DNA of 5,825 bases, taken from positions 1 through 5,825 of the forward strand of contig JAITVB010000173.1 in the NCBI GenBank assembly GCA_031286025.1, read 5' to 3'. Positions 4,974 through 5,825 of the stretch are shown here, piece by piece; the stretch's first letter is position 1, and every line of letters begins with the position of its first letter. The notes below the pieces were generated by a model. It did no database searches, had not been told where the DNA came from, and saw only the letters and a program-made list of their open reading frames with translations. This DNA is from Rikenellaceae bacterium (GTDB taxonomy: Bacteria > Bacteroidota > Bacteroidia > Bacteroidales > Rikenellaceae). A program made the translations under genes and the position numbers.

Positions 4974-5825
4974 CCCCGCCGAAAAAAAATATTTGGATTA
5001 CCGGCGCTAGTGGACAACTCGGCGTTGCATGGAAGCGGTTGGCGGCCGGCGATGCGGAATTTGCCTACCTCTTTACCGACGTAGAGGTCGATATTGCCGA
5101 CCACGATGCGGTGGAACGTTTTTTAGCGAACCATCGGGTCGACTGCATCGTCAACGGCGCCGCCTACACGGCGGTCGACCGAGCCGAAAGCGATCTCGAA
5201 ACCGCTCGCCGGATCAATGTCCGGGGAGTCGAAAATCTGGCCCGAGCTGCGATCGGGATCGATGCTACGCTGATCCAGATTTCGACCGATTACGTCTTCG
5301 ACGGGCAGGCCTGTTTCCCTTACCGCGAAGAAGACCCACCCCACCCCGAAAGCGTCTACGGCGCCACAAAACTGGCCGGAGAAGAGGCCCTGCAGTACAG
5401 CCGGTGCCGCGGCATCATCGTCCGCACCTCATGGCTCTATTCGCTTGACGGTCACAATTTCTTGACCACGATGCTGCGATTGGGAGCCGAACGCGAGGTA
5501 ATCAGCGTGGTTAACGACCAACGAGGCACTCCTACCCGCACGGGCGATCTGGCCGGAGCCATCCGAACCATCATCCCGCAACTGTTCGAGGCGCCCCTGT
5601 ACGGCGGAATTTTTCATTTTTCGAATGCGGGAAATTGTACCTGGTATGATTTCGCCAGGCAGATCATTGCGCTATCCGGGCTACCGGCGCGGGTCGAACC
5701 GATCGCCACGGCCGACTATCCGGCGATTGCCCCGCGCCCGGCTTATTCGGTGTTGGACAAGGGCAAGATCGGACGGGTATTCGGCATCACTCCCCGTCCG
5801 TGGGAAGAGGCACTCGCCGAAGAAC
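4970..5825 (+). CDS. rmlD: dTDP-4-dehydrorhamnose reductase (RmlD/RfbD), 3' end cut by window
   Basis: An NAD(P)-dependent short-chain (extended SDR) reductase that makes dTDP-L-rhamnose from dTDP-6-deoxy-L-lyxo-4-hexulose, the last step in supply of L-rhamnose for surface polysaccharide. Seen in 285 residues: Rossmann motif ITGASGQLG (10-18), NGAAYTAVDRAE, QISTDYVFDG with T106/D107/Y108, and catalytic Y130-x-x-x-K134 in YGATKLAGE. Further on are RTSWLYS, the QRGTPTRTGDLA segment, FSNAGNCTWYDFA and the RmlD-type C-terminal RPAYSVLDKGKI. The frame is intact to the edge; family length is about 280-300 aa, so only a few residues are missing. The start at ATG 4970 overlaps the lipoprotein stop (ATGA), implying coupled translation. 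An MTPPKKN leader precedes the first strand. Confidence 0.95.
   Translation, partial: MTPPKKNIWITGASGQLGVAWKRLAAGDAEFAYLFTDVEVDIADHDAVERFLANHRVDCIVNGAAYTAVDRAESDLETARRINVRGVENLARAAIGIDATLIQISTDYVFDGQACFPYREEDPPHPESVYGATKLAGEEALQYSRCRGIIVRTSWLYSLDGHNFLTTMLRLGAEREVISVVNDQRGTPTRTGDLAGAIRTIIPQLFEAPLYGGIFHFSNAGNCTWYDFARQIIALSGLPARVEPIATADYPAIAPRPAYSVLDKGKIGRVFGITPRPWEEALAEE

Noticed and set aside
5029..5448. Arg/Pro-rich open frame on the + strand inside rmlD
   Set aside because: It is an out-of-frame shadow. rmlD is intact in its own frame with all SDR motifs.

Overview
The window looks like chromosomal DNA of a Bacteroidota (Bacteroidales) gut-type bacterium. The G+C content is moderately high, roughly mid-50s percent by eye. 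Most starts lack a Shine-Dalgarno sequence, and one gene is preceded by a perfect Bacteroidota -7 promoter box (TATCTTTG). The protein sequences resemble Bacteroidales versions. An Alistipes-like (Rikenellaceae) origin is a guess from base composition and protein style, not something the window proves.

Left block (1-1728, + strand): the 3' end of a uroporphyrinogen-decarboxylase-family gene; an intergenic stretch holding nested inverted repeats; an L-rhamnose mutarotase-type gene (rhaM); and an MscS-type small-conductance mechanosensitive channel. The channel gene ends at a strong intrinsic terminator (1732-1768), which also separates it from the convergent block.

Middle block (4305 down to 1784, - strand): a compact three-gene cassette resembling phage tail-fibre modules. 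In transcription order it encodes a 114-aa beta-rich protein; a 626-aa fibre protein with two collagen-like Gly-X-Y shafts, a small inserted domain and seven propeller-type repeats; and a 95-aa protein ending in a near-ideal leucine zipper. The first two genes overlap by ATGA and the third follows after 12 bases. None has a signal peptide, and no capsid, portal, integrase or lysis gene is visible. The cassette sits alone between ordinary chromosomal genes and is the most interesting part of the window.

Right block (4470-5825, + strand): diverging from the cassette, a lipoprotein with an NlpE-like domain overlaps by ATGA a dTDP-4-dehydrorhamnose reductase (rmlD) that runs off the window edge. 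This couples an envelope lipoprotein to deoxysugar synthesis for surface polysaccharide. The window therefore carries one gene of rhamnose-type sugar use (rhaM) and one of rhamnose synthesis (rmlD), on either side of the fibre cassette.
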